A stretch of 64,000 nucleotides of DNA from Burkholderiales bacterium (GTDB taxonomy: Bacteria > Pseudomonadota > Gammaproteobacteria > Burkholderiales > Burkholderiaceae_F): assembly GCA_016716275.1 (NCBI GenBank), contig JADJWR010000003.1, positions 1,240,001 to 1,304,000 of the forward strand. Direction: 5' to 3'. Position numbers and translations under genes: made by a program. This document shows, piece after piece, positions 34,885 through 46,275 of the stretch (positions are counted from its first letter, which is position 1; each line of letters begins with the position of its first letter). The notes under the pieces were generated by a model. It did no database searches. It was not told where the DNA came from and was given only the letters and a program-made list of their open reading frames with translations.

Positions 34885-36393
34885 TCAGCCGCCGAGCGCC
34901 CGCACCATCGCCTGCGCGCACAGCGCCAGCAGGTACTGCGGCACGATGCCGAGCACCAGCACCGAGACGCCGTTGATCGACAGCGCCACCCGCATGTCGG
35001 TCGCGGCGACGATCGGCGCGGCGTCGGCCGGCTCGTCGAAATACATCACCTTGACCACCCGCAGGTAGTAATAGGCTGCCACCAGCGACAGCAGCACCGC
35101 CACCACCGCCAGCCAGATCGCGATGCTGCCGCCCAGGCCGCCCATGCCGCTGCCGAGCAGCGCCTGCAGCACCACCAGCTTGGCATAGAAGCCCACCGTC
35201 GGCGGGATGCCGGCCAGCGAGAACATCAGCAGCAGCATGACGAACGCGTACCAGGGGCTGCGCCGGTTCAGGCCCTTCAGATCGGCGATCTCCTCGGCCT
35301 CGAAGCCCTGTCGTGCCAGCAGCATGATCACGCCGAATGTGCCTAGCGTCGTGATCGCATAGGTGATCACGTAGAACATCGCCGCGCTCCACGCGTTGGC
35401 CGTGACCATGGTGTTGCCGCCGACCACGCCGGAGAACATCGCCAGCAGCATGAAGCCCATCTGGCCGATCGTCGAATAGGCCAGCATGCGCTTCAGGTTC
35501 GTCTGCGCGATGGCGGTGATGTTGCCGACCGCCATCGAGGCGATCGCCAGCAATGCGAGCATCGGCTGCCAGTCGACCGCCAGCGGCAGCAGGCCCTCGA
35601 CCAGCATGCGGAAGGCGATGGCGAACGCCGCCAGCTTAGGCGCCGTGCCGATCAGCAGCGTGATCGGCGTCGGGGCGCCCTGGTAGACATCGGGCAGCCA
35701 CATGTGGAACGGCACCGCGCCGAGCTTGAAAGCCAGGCCGGCGACGATGAACACCGTGCCGAGCACCAGCGCGGCGCGGCTGGCGACCCTGCCGGCGGCG
35801 ATGTTGCGGGCCAGTTCGTTGATGTCGAGCGTGCCGGCGGCGCCGTACAGCATCGACATGCCGTACAGCAGGAAGCCGGAGGCCAGCGCGCCGAGCACGA
35901 AGTACTTCATCGCCGCCTCGGTCGCGCGGGCATCGTCGCGACGCAGCGCCACCAGCGCATACAGCGCCAGCGCCTGCAGCTCGAGGCCGAGGTAGACGAC
36001 CAGCAGGTTGTTGGCCGAGATCATCAGCATGACGCCGAGCAGCACGAACAGCGCCAGCACGAACAGCTCGCCCTGCCAGATACCGCGGTCGCGCGCGTAG
36101 CCCTGCGCGTAGACCAGCACCAGGCCGGTGCACAGCAGCGCGAACAGCTTCAGCACGTTGGCCATCGGATCGGTGACGTACAGGCCGTCGAAGGCGTAAA
36201 CGACCGCGTCCTGGGCCAGCAGGACGCTGCAGATCGCCGCCACGGCGGCCAGCACGGCGAGCGACAGCACGTAGGTGACGTTGCGCCTGGCGTCGTCGAC
36301 GAACAGGCCGACGACCAGGATCAGCATCGTCGCCACCGAGAGAAAGATCTCCGGGGCGGCGGCGAACAGGTTCAGGTTTGCCATCGCGCTCAT
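34885..36393 (-). CDS. nuoN: NADH-quinone oxidoreductase subunit N
   Basis: 502 residues, about 14 helices. Proton-pump subunit of complex I, antiporter family, with LGLELQALALYALVAL and FKLGAVPFHMWLPDVYQGAP (pump lysine region). Starts 3 bases after the nuoM stop; ATG at 36384 is the alternative start. Last nuo gene. Confidence 0.96.
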   Translation of the reverse strand: MSAMANLNLFAAAPEIFLSVATMLILVVGLFVDDARRNVTYVLSLAVLAAVAAICSVLLAQDAVVYAFDGLYVTDPMANVLKLFALLCTGLVLVYAQGYARDRGIWQGELFVLALFVLLGVMLMISANNLLVVYLGLELQALALYALVALRRDDARATEAAMKYFVLGALASGFLLYGMSMLYGAAGTLDINELARNIAAGRVASRAALVLGTVFIVAGLAFKLGAVPFHMWLPDVYQGAPTPITLLIGTAPKLAAFAIAFRMLVEGLLPLAVDWQPMLALLAIASMAVGNITAIAQTNLKRMLAYSTIGQMGFMLLAMFSGVVGGNTMVTANAWSAAMFYVITYAITTLGTFGVIMLLARQGFEAEEIADLKGLNRRSPWYAFVMLLLMFSLAGIPPTVGFYAKLVVLQALLGSGMGGLGGSIAIWLAVVAVLLSLVAAYYYLRVVKVMYFDEPADAAPIVAATDMRVALSINGVSVLVLGIVPQYLLALCAQAMVRALGG

Positions 36394-36396
36394 CCG

Positions 36397-37893
36397 TTAC
36401 TGGCCGAGCGGGATCTTCGACTGGCCGACGTGCGCCAGCAGCTCGGCCACCGACGCCCCCATCAGGTCGGTGAACGGCTTCGGGTACAGGCCCATCCACA
36501 GCACCGCGCCGGCCAGCAGCGCCAGGACGAGAAACTCGCGCGCACCGATGTCGGTCAGTTCGGCGACGTGCTCGTTGGCCACCTCGCCGAAGATCACCCG
36601 CTTGTACATCCACAGCGAGTAGGCGGCGCCGAGGATCAGCGTGCTGGCGGCCGCCGCGCCAATCCAGAAGTCGTACTCGACCGCGCCGAGGATGACGTAG
36701 AACTCGCCGACGAAGCCGCTGGTGCCGGGCAGCCCGCAGTTGGCCATCGCGAACAGCATCATGAAGGCGGCGAAGCGCGGCATCGTGTTGACCACGCCGC
36801 CGTAGTCGGCGATGTTGCGGCTGTGCATCCGGTCGTACATCACGCCGATGCACAGGAACATGGCGCCGGAGACGAAGCCGTGCGAGATCATCTGCACGAT
36901 CGCCCCCTCGAGGCCGATCCGGTTGAAGATGAACATGCCGAGCGTGACGAAGCCCATGTGGGCGATCGAGCTGTAGGCGACCAGCTTCTTCATGTCGGTC
37001 TGCACCAGCGCCACGAAGCCGATGTAGACCACCGCCACCAGCGATATGGCGATGACGAACCAGGCCAGTTCGTGCGCCGCGTCGGGCGTGATCGGCAGCG
37101 AGAAGCGCAGGAAGCCGTAGGCACCGAGCTTCAGCATGATCGCCGCCAGCACCACGCTGCCGCCGGTCGGCGCCTCGACGTGCGCATCGGGCAGCCAGGT
37201 GTGCACCGGCCACATCGGCACCTTGACCGAGAAGGCGGCGAAGAAGGCGAGGAACAGCAGCACCTGCGCGGTGAGCGGGATCTTCACCGCGTGCCAGGCG
37301 GCCAGGTCGAAACTGCCGCCGGCGGCGTAGTACAGGTAGACCAGCGCCACCAGCATCAGCAGCGAACCGGCCAGCGTGTAGAGGAAGAACTTGAACGCCG
37401 CGTAGACCCGGTTCGGCCCGCCCCAGACGCCGATGATGATGTACATCGGGATCAGGGTGGCCTCGAAGAAGACGTAGAAGAGCAGCCCGTCGGCGGCGGC
37501 GAACACGCCGATCATCAGGCCCGACAGGATCAGGAACGACGCGTAGTACTGCGCCACCCGGCTCTCGATCACCTCCCAGCCGGCGATCACCACGATCACC
37601 GTGATGAAGGCGGTCAGGATGACGAACCATACCGACAGGCCGTCCACGCCGAGGTGGTAGTGGGCGTTCAGGCGCTCGATCCACACCGCCTTCTCGACGA
37701 ACTGCAGGCCGGCCTGTGCCGCGTCGAATCCGGCATACAGCGGCAGCGTCACCAGCAGGCCGAGCAGGCTGCCGGCCAGCGCCACCGTGCGTACGACGTT
37801 GGCGTTCCGGTCGCGGCCGGCGCCGAGGATCAGCACGCCGAACAGGATCGGCAGCCAGATCGCGAGGCTCAGCCAGGGGGGCGCGTTGTGCAT
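36397..37893 (-). CDS. nuoM: NADH-quinone oxidoreductase subunit M
   Basis: 498 residues, antiporter-like pump subunit. VFFEATLIPMYIIIGVWGG (Glu on helix 5) and FSVKVPMWPVHTWLPDAHVEAP (Lys on helix 7) are the proton-channel motifs. 22 bases after nuoL. Confidence 0.97.
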   Translation of the reverse strand: MHNAPPWLSLAIWLPILFGVLILGAGRDRNANVVRTVALAGSLLGLLVTLPLYAGFDAAQAGLQFVEKAVWIERLNAHYHLGVDGLSVWFVILTAFITVIVVIAGWEVIESRVAQYYASFLILSGLMIGVFAAADGLLFYVFFEATLIPMYIIIGVWGGPNRVYAAFKFFLYTLAGSLLMLVALVYLYYAAGGSFDLAAWHAVKIPLTAQVLLFLAFFAAFSVKVPMWPVHTWLPDAHVEAPTGGSVVLAAIMLKLGAYGFLRFSLPITPDAAHELAWFVIAISLVAVVYIGFVALVQTDMKKLVAYSSIAHMGFVTLGMFIFNRIGLEGAIVQMISHGFVSGAMFLCIGVMYDRMHSRNIADYGGVVNTMPRFAAFMMLFAMANCGLPGTSGFVGEFYVILGAVEYDFWIGAAAASTLILGAAYSLWMYKRVIFGEVANEHVAELTDIGAREFLVLALLAGAVLWMGLYPKPFTDLMGASVAELLAHVGQSKIPLGQ

Positions 37894-37915
37894 CTGTTCT
37901 CGTGGGCTGGTGCCG

Positions 37916-39985
37916 TCAGCGGGCCGACAGGACGTAGGGCATGGTGAGGAAGAAGAACAACACCAGGGCGATGCCGGCCAGCATCGCGAAGGCGTAGTGG
38001 TAGATGTAGCCCGACTGCAGGCGGCGGATCAGCGCGGCGACCCAGCCGACGACCTTGGCGCTGCCGTTGACCGCCACGCCGTCGATCAGCGCGACGTCGC
38101 CGACCTTCCACAGACCATGGCCAAGCAGGCGGGCGCCACCGGCGAAGACCACCTCGTTGATGCGGTCGAGGTAGTACTTGTTCTCCAGCAGGCGGTAGAT
38201 CCCGGCGAAGCGCCGGGCGATCGCCTCGGGTATGTCGGGCCGCTTCAGGTAGAAGTACCAGGCCAGCGCCACGCCGGCGACCGCCAGCCAGAACGGCGCG
38301 GTGACCAGTCCGTGCAGCGCCATGTGCCAGGGCCGCTCGTTGGCCGCGCCGAACGACTGCCACAACGCGGCGAGCTTGCCCATCTCCGGGTGCTTGGCGG
38401 CGTCGATGAAGATGGCGCCGTCGAAAAAGGTGCCGAAGAGGAGACTGCCGATCGAAACGAAGCCGATCACCACCGACGGGATCGCCAGCATGATCAGCGG
38501 CAGCGTCACCACCGCCGGCGATTCGTGCGGTGTCTCGCCCGGCGCCAGGCCGTGGTGGTGGTCCGCCGACGGCTCTTCGTCGTCGTGGTCGCCGCGATGG
38601 AGGTGCTGCCTGCCGAAGCGCTCTTCGCCGTGGAAGGCAAGGAAATACATGCGGAACGAGTAAAAGGCGGTGACGAACACACCGGTCATCACCGCGAAGT
38701 AGGCGAAGCCGGCGCCGGGCAGGCCGGCCTCGCGCGCGGCCCCGGCGGCGATCAGGATGCTGTCCTTCGAGTAGAAGCCGGAGAACAGCGGCGTGCCGAT
38801 CAGCGCCAGCGAGCCGATCAGCGCGGTGATCCAGGTCACCGGCATGTACTTCCTCAGGCCGCCCATCTTGCGCAGATCCTGCTCGTGGTGCAGGCCGATG
38901 ATCACGCTGCCGGCGGCGAGGAACAGCAGCGCCTTGAAGAAGGCGTGGGTCATCAGATGGAAGATCGCCACCGGATAGGCGGATGCGCCGAGCGCCACCG
39001 TCATGTAGCCGAGTTGCGACAGCGTCGAGTAGGCGACCACCCGCTTGATGTCGTTCTGCACGATGCCGAGGAAGCCCATCGCCAGTGCGGTGATGGCGCC
39101 GATGACGATGACGAACGACAGCGCCGCCTCCGACAGCTCGAACAGCGGCGACATGCGGGCGACCATGAAGATGCCGGCGGTGACCATCGTCGCGGCGTGG
39201 ATCAGCGCCGAGATCGGCGTCGGGCCCTCCATCGAGTCGGGCAGCCAGACGTGCAGCGGGAACTGCGCGCTCTTGCCCATCGCGCCGATGAACAGGCACA
39301 CGCAAAGCACCGTGATCAGCAGCCACGAGGTGCCGGGCAGCGTGGTGCCGGCGGCGGCCAGCGCCGGCGCCGCCTCGAACACGGCCGCGTAGTCGAGCGT
39401 GCCGAAGTAGGCGAACACCAGGCCGATGCCGAGCACGAAGCCGAAGTCGCCGACCCGGTTGACCAGGAACGCCTTGAGGTTCGCGTAGATCGCCGTCGGC
39501 CGCTTCCACCAGAAGCCGATCAGCAGGTAGCTCACCAGTCCCACCGCCTCCCAGCCGAAGAAAAGCTGCAGGAAGTTGTTGCTCATCACCAGCATCAGCA
39601 TCGAGAAGGTGAACAGCGAGATGTAGGCGAAGAAGCGCTGGTAGCCGGGATCGTCGGCCATGTAGCCGACGGTGTAGACATGCACCATCAGCGACACGAA
39701 GGTCACCACCAGCATCATGGTCGCCGTCAGCGTGTCGATCAGGAAGCCGACCTCCAGCTTCATGTCGCCGACGGTGGCCCAGGTGTAGACGGTGCCGTTG
39801 AAGGTGTTGCCGTTCATCACGTCGACGAACACCAGCGCCGAGGCGACGGTGGCCACCAGCACGCCGAGGATCGTCACCGTGTGCGCCCCCGAGCGGCCGA
39901 CCACGCGGCCGAGCAGGCCGGCGACGATGGCGCCCGCCAGCGGCGCCAGCGGCACCAGCAGGTAGAGCTTCTGCATGGCGGTCAT
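37916..39985 (-). CDS. nuoL: NADH-quinone oxidoreductase subunit L
   Basis: 689 residues. Distal pump subunit: GWEAVGLVSYLLIGFW, MGKSAQFPLHVWLPDSMEGP and HAFFKALLFLAAGSVI, with the long C-terminal lateral helix. A His/Asp-rich loop (HLHRGDHDDEEPSADHHHG) near residue 470 is an insertion that could bind metal. Start ATG at 39985 or 39976. Confidence 0.96.
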   Translation of the reverse strand: MTAMQKLYLLVPLAPLAGAIVAGLLGRVVGRSGAHTVTILGVLVATVASALVFVDVMNGNTFNGTVYTWATVGDMKLEVGFLIDTLTATMMLVVTFVSLMVHVYTVGYMADDPGYQRFFAYISLFTFSMLMLVMSNNFLQLFFGWEAVGLVSYLLIGFWWKRPTAIYANLKAFLVNRVGDFGFVLGIGLVFAYFGTLDYAAVFEAAPALAAAGTTLPGTSWLLITVLCVCLFIGAMGKSAQFPLHVWLPDSMEGPTPISALIHAATMVTAGIFMVARMSPLFELSEAALSFVIVIGAITALAMGFLGIVQNDIKRVVAYSTLSQLGYMTVALGASAYPVAIFHLMTHAFFKALLFLAAGSVIIGLHHEQDLRKMGGLRKYMPVTWITALIGSLALIGTPLFSGFYSKDSILIAAGAAREAGLPGAGFAYFAVMTGVFVTAFYSFRMYFLAFHGEERFGRQHLHRGDHDDEEPSADHHHGLAPGETPHESPAVVTLPLIMLAIPSVVIGFVSIGSLLFGTFFDGAIFIDAAKHPEMGKLAALWQSFGAANERPWHMALHGLVTAPFWLAVAGVALAWYFYLKRPDIPEAIARRFAGIYRLLENKYYLDRINEVVFAGGARLLGHGLWKVGDVALIDGVAVNGSAKVVGWVAALIRRLQSGYIYHYAFAMLAGIALVLFFFLTMPYVLSAR

Positions 39986-40019
39986 CCCGGTGCCTGCCCG
40001 GCCGTCCGGAGGGCACTGA

Positions 40020-40058
40020 GCCCCCTCGGGGAGCAGCGAACGCAGTGAGCGTGGGGGC
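40020..40058. repeat. intergenic GC hairpin repeat between nuoK and nuoL
   Basis: Arms GCCCCC (40020-40025) and GGGGGC (40053-40058) enclose a loop with AGCGAACGCAGTGAGCG. I recognise this form as a repeat scattered between genes in Burkholderiales. It interrupts the otherwise tight nuo operon (82-base gap) and may act as a transcript stabiliser or partial stop. Confidence 0.55.
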
Positions 40059-40067
40059 CGTCCATCC

Positions 40068-40373
40068 TTATCCCTTCAGCCTGTCCAGTTCGTCGACGTT
40101 GATCGTCGACAGGTTGCGGAACAGCGTCACCAGGATCGCCAGGCCGATCGCCGCCTCGGCCGCCGCCACCGTCAGGATGAAAAAGACGAACACCTGGCCG
40201 TGGTAGTCGCCGAGGAAGTGCGAGAAGGCGACGAAGTTCATGTTGACGGCGAGCAGGATCAGCTCGATCGCCATCAGCAGCACGATCAGGTTGCGGCGGT
40301 TCAGGAAGATGCCGATCACGCCGATGGCGAACAGCAGCGCGCCGACTCCCAGGTACCAAGACAGTGAAACCAT
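40068..40373 (-). CDS. nuoK: NADH-quinone oxidoreductase subunit K
   Basis: 101 residues, three helices, ATG with GGGAG. MAIELILLAVNMNFVAFS holds the conserved Glu of helix 2 and GLAILVTLFRN closes helix 3. Membrane arm of complex I. Confidence 0.97.
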   Translation of the reverse strand: MVSLSWYLGVGALLFAIGVIGIFLNRRNLIVLLMAIELILLAVNMNFVAFSHFLGDYHGQVFVFFILTVAAAEAAIGLAILVTLFRNLSTINVDELDRLKG

Positions 40374-40414
40374 GTTCTCCCGGGCGCCTCCCCGCGCCCC
40401 GCCTTCTTCCCGCG

Positions 40415-41032
40415 CTAGCGTCGCGCGTCCTGCCTGCCCTCGGGGTCGGCCGGCATCGCCACCAGCCGCAGCCGCTCGGCGCGCCGTACCCGCACCTGCT
40501 CGCCGGGCCGCTGGTACTTGCTGTCCTTGCGCCGGCGCAGCGTCAGCACCACCGCCGCCACCATGCCGACCAGCAGGATCAGCCCCGCCACCTGCACCGG
40601 GAACACGTATTCGGTGAACATCAGCCGGCCGAGCGCCTCGATGTTGTTGACGCCGGCGATGCCGGGGCCGGCCGTGCGCTTGCCCTGCCAGGCGCCGTGC
40701 GACAGCACCAGCCACAGCTGCAGGGCGATCGCCGCGCCGACGATCGCCGCCAGCGGCAGGTGCCGCCAGAAGCCCTCGCGCAGGCGGTCGACGTTGATGT
40801 CGAGCATCATCACCACGAACAGGAACAGCACCATCACCGCGCCGACGTACACCAGCACCAGCACGATGGCGAGGAACTCGGCCTGCAACAGCATCCAAAG
40901 GCAGGCGGCCGAGAAGAAGGCCAGCACCAGCAGCAGCACGGCGTGCACCGGGTTGCGCGAGGTGATGACGCCGACGGCCGCCGCCAGCAGCATGCCGGCG
41001 AAGACGAGGAACAGGATCGTCGTGATGTCCAT
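40415..41032 (-). CDS. nuoJ: NADH-quinone oxidoreductase subunit J
   Basis: 205 residues, five helices. NPVHAVLLLVLAFFSAACLW and LVLVYVGAVMVLFLFVVMML (with the conserved Tyr/Gly of helix 3) mark NuoJ. The cytoplasmic tail is Arg-rich. Downstream of nuoI by 14 bases. Confidence 0.96.
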   Translation of the reverse strand: MDITTILFLVFAGMLLAAAVGVITSRNPVHAVLLLVLAFFSAACLWMLLQAEFLAIVLVLVYVGAVMVLFLFVVMMLDINVDRLREGFWRHLPLAAIVGAAIALQLWLVLSHGAWQGKRTAGPGIAGVNNIEALGRLMFTEYVFPVQVAGLILLVGMVAAVVLTLRRRKDSKYQRPGEQVRVRRAERLRLVAMPADPEGRQDARR

Positions 41033-41046
41033 CTGCGTTGCCGCCT

Positions 41047-41535
41047 TCAGCGGTAGGCGGCGTCCTGCTCGCGGGCAGCGGCGATCTCGCTCTCGTAGCG
41101 GTCGCCGATGGCCAGCAGCATCTCCTTGGTGTACAGGAGGTCGCCGCGCTTCTCGCCGTGGTACTCGTGGATATGCGTCTCGACGATCGAGTCGACCGGG
41201 CAGCTCTCCTCGCAGAAGCCGCAGAAGATGCACTTGGCCAGATCGATGTCGTAGCGGGTCGTGCGGCGCGTGTTGTCGGCGCGCTTCTCGCTGTCGATGG
41301 TGATCGCCAGCGCCGGGCAGACCGCCTCGCACAGCTTGCAGGCGATGCAGCGCTCCTCGCCGTTGGGGTAGCGGCGCAGCGCATGCAGGCCGCGGAAGCG
41401 CGGGCTGGCCGGCGTCTTCTCCTCCGGATACCGGATGGTGATCTTGCGCGCGAACGCGTAGCGGCCGGTCAGGGCCAGCCCCTTGAACAGCTCCTTCAGC
41501 AGCAGGCTGTTGAAGAATTCGCCGATCGCCGCCAT
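41047..41535 (-). CDS. nuoI: NADH-quinone oxidoreductase subunit I
   Basis: 162 residues. Two 4Fe-4S motifs, CIACKLCEAVCP and CIFCGFCEESCP, carry clusters N6a and N6b that pass electrons toward NuoB. Alphaproteobacterial/mitochondrial TYKY length. Confidence 0.98.
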   Translation of the reverse strand: MAAIGEFFNSLLLKELFKGLALTGRYAFARKITIRYPEEKTPASPRFRGLHALRRYPNGEERCIACKLCEAVCPALAITIDSEKRADNTRRTTRYDIDLAKCIFCGFCEESCPVDSIVETHIHEYHGEKRGDLLYTKEMLLAIGDRYESEIAAAREQDAAYR

Positions 41536-41551
41536 TGCCGGGTTCCGCCGC

Positions 41552-42643
41552 CTATTTCCAGATATTCAGGGGAGTCTGCATCCAGACCATGACCACCACC
41601 AGCCAGACGCCGGTCAGCGGGATGAACACCTTCCAGCCCAGCCGCATGATCTGGTCGTAGCGGTAGCGCGGGAACGACGCCCGGCCCCAGATGAACAGCG
41701 ACACGACGAAGAAGGTCTTGGCGACCAGCCAGAACCAGCCGGCGAGGCGGTCGAACCAGTCCGGGAAGTCGACGCCGAGCAGCAGTTCGAGGTTCACCGG
41801 CGAGGCCCAGCCGCCGAGAAACAGCAGCGTCGCCATCGTCGACAGCAGGATCATGTTGGCGTACTCGGCGAGGAAGAACACCGCGAAGGTCATGCCCGAG
41901 TACTCGACCATGTGGCCGGCGACGATCTCGCTTTCGCCCTCGACCACGTCGAACGGATGGCGGTTGGTCTCGGCGATCGCCGAGATCACGTAGATGACGA
42001 AAAGCGGCAGCAGCGGCAGCCAGTTCCACGACAGCAGCGGCAGGCCGATGTCGGCGAACACGCCGCGGTTCTGCCCGTCGACGATGCCGGTCAGGTTCAG
42101 CGTTCCGGCCACCAGCAGAACGGTCACCAGCACGAAGGCCATCGCCAGCTCGTAGCTCACCATCTGCGCCGAGGCGCGCATCGCGCCGAGGAACGCGTAC
42201 TTCGAGTTCGACGCCCAGCCGGCGATGATCACGCCATAGACGCCGACGGAAGTCACCGCCATCACGAACAGCAGGCCGGCATTGATGTCGGCCAGCACCA
42301 GGCCCGGACCGAACGGGATCACTGCCCAGGCGGCCAGCGCCGGCATCATCACCAGCGCCGGCGCCAGGAAATACAGGGGCTTGTCGGCCTGCGTCGGCGC
42401 GATCACTTCCTTGAACATCAGCTTGACGGCGTCGGCCCACGGCTGCAGCAGGCCACCGTAGCCGACCCGGTTCGGCCCGAGCCGGATATGCATCCAGCCG
42501 ATCAGCTTGCGCTCCCACAGCGTCAGGTAGGCGACCAGGACGAGCAGCGGCAGCACGATGGCGACGATGCGCAGCAGCGCCCACACCGGCGGCCAGGCGG
42601 GCCCCAGCAGCTGCGCGCCGCCGCTGACGAAGCCGTCGATCAT
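41552..42643 (-). CDS. nuoH: NADH-quinone oxidoreductase subunit H
   Basis: 363 residues, eight helices, quinone-chamber subunit. LTLWERKLIGWMHIRLGPNRVG and AETNRHPFDVVEGESEIVAG are its invariant loops. The ATG shares its A with the nuoG stop (TGATG), so translation is coupled. Confidence 0.98.
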   Translation of the reverse strand: MIDGFVSGGAQLLGPAWPPVWALLRIVAIVLPLLVLVAYLTLWERKLIGWMHIRLGPNRVGYGGLLQPWADAVKLMFKEVIAPTQADKPLYFLAPALVMMPALAAWAVIPFGPGLVLADINAGLLFVMAVTSVGVYGVIIAGWASNSKYAFLGAMRASAQMVSYELAMAFVLVTVLLVAGTLNLTGIVDGQNRGVFADIGLPLLSWNWLPLLPLFVIYVISAIAETNRHPFDVVEGESEIVAGHMVEYSGMTFAVFFLAEYANMILLSTMATLLFLGGWASPVNLELLLGVDFPDWFDRLAGWFWLVAKTFFVVSLFIWGRASFPRYRYDQIMRLGWKVFIPLTGVWLVVVMVWMQTPLNIWK

Positions 42644-44964
42644 CAGGCGGGCTCCATCGTCAGCGGGCCGAACATCGGGCCCAGGGTGCTGGTCGAGGCG
42701 TGCGCCGCCGGCACCCGCACCACGCCATCGGGCAGGCGGTCATCCAGCGCGCACTCGAGCAGCGCGCTGGCCGCGCCCTGCCGCAGGCGCGCCTTGTCGC
42801 CCGGCTTCAGGCCGAACGACGCCAGCGTGCGCGCGCTGGCGTGGGCCCGCGGCGGCCGCGCGTCGGCGGTGCGCTGCAGCGACGCCGCGCGGCGGACGAT
42901 CGCATCGGCGAAGTACACCGGCACGTCGGCGATCCGCTCGGCGCGCTCGCCCGCGGCCGCGGCCAGCGCCGGCGCAATCGCGGTGGCGTTCGACAGCCGG
43001 GCGGCGACATCGGCCGGCAACGCATCGGCGCGCACCGCCTCCGGCGAGTCGTAGTCGAAGCCGGGCAGGCCGAGTTCGTTGCCGAGCACCCGCAGCACCT
43101 TCCAGCCCGGCCTGGCCTCGCCCAGCGGCCGCACCACGCCGTTGAAGCTCTGCACCCGCCCCTCGCAGCTGACGAAAGTGCCGGCGGTCTCGGTGAACGG
43201 CGTGATCGGCAGGATGGCGTCGGCGTATTCGAGCGCGCTGTTGCGGTAGCTGGCGAAGGCGATCACCGTGTCCGCGCCTTTCAGCGCACGCAGCGTCGCC
43301 GCCGGATCGGCGGTGTCGTACTCGGGCTCGCAGTTAAGCAGCAGGTAGGCGCGGCGCGGCTCGTGCACCATCGCCGCCGCATTCATGCCCAGTGCGCCGG
43401 GCACGGCGCCGGCCAGGTAGCCGCCGACGCTGTTGGCCGCCTCGCCGATCATGCCGCAGCGGCTGCCTGCGGCCTGCGCGATCCACGTCGCCCAGGCCTG
43501 CAGCTGCGCCGCCTGCGGATGCTGGGCGGCCGCGTTGCCGAGCAGCACCGCGCCGTTGCCGCCGGAGCACAGGCTGGCGGCGATCTTCTGCGCGGCTTCG
43601 CCGGGCGCGATTCCCGCGACCGGCGAGGCGACGGCCTTGATCGCCGCCACCGCGGCGGCGATCTCGGCCAGCGTCCGCACCCAGGCGCTCGGACGCACGA
43701 TCGCGCGCGCCGCCAGCGGCATCAGCGGGTCGTCGTCGGCGGCATGCAGCACGCTCACCTGCGCGCCGCGCTTGCCGGCATGGCGCACGCGCACCGCCAG
43801 CAGCGGGTGATCCTTGCGCAGGAACGAGCCGATGAGCAGCAGCCGGTCGAGCGAATCGATCTCGGCGACCTTCATGCCCAGCCAGGGCGCGCCGGCGCGG
43901 CCGCCGTCGGCGCTGAAGTCGGCCTGCCGCAGGCGGAAGTCGACGTTCTCCGAACCGAGCCCCCGCATCAGCCGGCCGAGCAGGTAAAGCTCCTCGACGG
44001 TGCTCGCCGGCGCCGCCAGCGCGCCGATCGCGGCGGCGCCATGCTGCCGTTTCACGTCGGCAAGCTGCCGCGCCACGTAGGCGAGCGCGTCTGGCCAGTC
44101 GACTTCTTGCCACTGGCCGCCCTGCCGCACCATCGGCCGGGTGATGCGGTCGGCGGCGTACAGGCCCTCGTAGGAAAAGCGGTCGCGGTCGGACAGCCAG
44201 CACTCGTTGACCGCCTCGTTTTCCAGCGGCACCACCCGCAGCACGCGATCTTTCTTCACCTGCACGACGAGGTTCGAGCCGAGCGAGTCGTGCGGGCTGA
44301 CGCTCCTGCGCCGGGCCAGCTCCCAGGTCCGGGCGGCGTAGCGGAACGGCTTGCTTGTCAGCGCGCCGACCGGGCACAGGTCGATCATGTTGCCTGACAC
44401 CTCGGAGTTCACCGCGCCCTCGACGAAGGACAGGATCTCCGAGTGCTCGCCGCGGCCGGCCATGCCGAGCTCCATGATCCCGGCGACCTCCTGGCCGAAG
44501 CGCACGCAGCGCGTGCAGTGGATGCAGCGCGGCATCTCGTCGGCCGAGATCAGCGGTCCGAGGTTCTTGGCGAACACCACCCGCTTCGGCTCGGCGTAGC
44601 GCGATGCCGAGCCGCCGTAGCCGACCGCCAGGTCCTGCAGCTGGCACTCGCCGCCCTGGTCGCAGATCGGGCAGTCGAGCGGATGGTTGATCAGCAGGAA
44701 CTCCATCACCGACGTCTGCGCCGCCTTGGCGCGCTCGGAGGCGGTGCGCACGATCATGCCCTGGGTGACCGGCGTGGCGCAGGCCGGCAACGGCTTCGGC
44801 GCCTTCTCGACCTCGACCAGGCACATCCGGCAGTTGGCGGCGATCGACAGCTTCTTGTGGTAGCAGAAGTGCGGCACGAAGATGCCGAGCTTCTCGGCCG
44901 CGTGCATCACCATGCTGCCCTCGGCAACCTCGACCTTGCGACCGTCGATCTCCAGTTCGACCAT
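42643..44964 (-). CDS. nuoG: NADH-quinone oxidoreductase subunit G
   Basis: 773 residues. N-terminal 2Fe-2S (CYHKKLSIAANCRMCLVE plus Cys in LPACATP), the H-Cys3 cluster in HPLDCPICDQGGECQLQD, and the 4Fe-4S in CIHCTRCVRFGQEVAG; then a molybdopterin-oxidoreductase-like domain without cofactor. Start at the ATG beginning MVELEIDG, 2 bases after the nuoF stop. Confidence 0.97.
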   Translation of the reverse strand: MVELEIDGRKVEVAEGSMVMHAAEKLGIFVPHFCYHKKLSIAANCRMCLVEVEKAPKPLPACATPVTQGMIVRTASERAKAAQTSVMEFLLINHPLDCPICDQGGECQLQDLAVGYGGSASRYAEPKRVVFAKNLGPLISADEMPRCIHCTRCVRFGQEVAGIMELGMAGRGEHSEILSFVEGAVNSEVSGNMIDLCPVGALTSKPFRYAARTWELARRRSVSPHDSLGSNLVVQVKKDRVLRVVPLENEAVNECWLSDRDRFSYEGLYAADRITRPMVRQGGQWQEVDWPDALAYVARQLADVKRQHGAAAIGALAAPASTVEELYLLGRLMRGLGSENVDFRLRQADFSADGGRAGAPWLGMKVAEIDSLDRLLLIGSFLRKDHPLLAVRVRHAGKRGAQVSVLHAADDDPLMPLAARAIVRPSAWVRTLAEIAAAVAAIKAVASPVAGIAPGEAAQKIAASLCSGGNGAVLLGNAAAQHPQAAQLQAWATWIAQAAGSRCGMIGEAANSVGGYLAGAVPGALGMNAAAMVHEPRRAYLLLNCEPEYDTADPAATLRALKGADTVIAFASYRNSALEYADAILPITPFTETAGTFVSCEGRVQSFNGVVRPLGEARPGWKVLRVLGNELGLPGFDYDSPEAVRADALPADVAARLSNATAIAPALAAAAGERAERIADVPVYFADAIVRRAASLQRTADARPPRAHASARTLASFGLKPGDKARLRQGAASALLECALDDRLPDGVVRVPAAHASTSTLGPMFGPLTMEPA

Positions 44965-44966
44965 GG

Positions 44967-46271
<1,305 letters not shown>

Positions 46272-46275
46272 CGCT

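Noticed and set aside
35704..37947. A 747-codon plus-strand frame opposite nuoN/nuoM
   Set aside because: Composition (His, Arg, Gln, Asp) is that of antisense to membrane proteins; nuo genes are certain.
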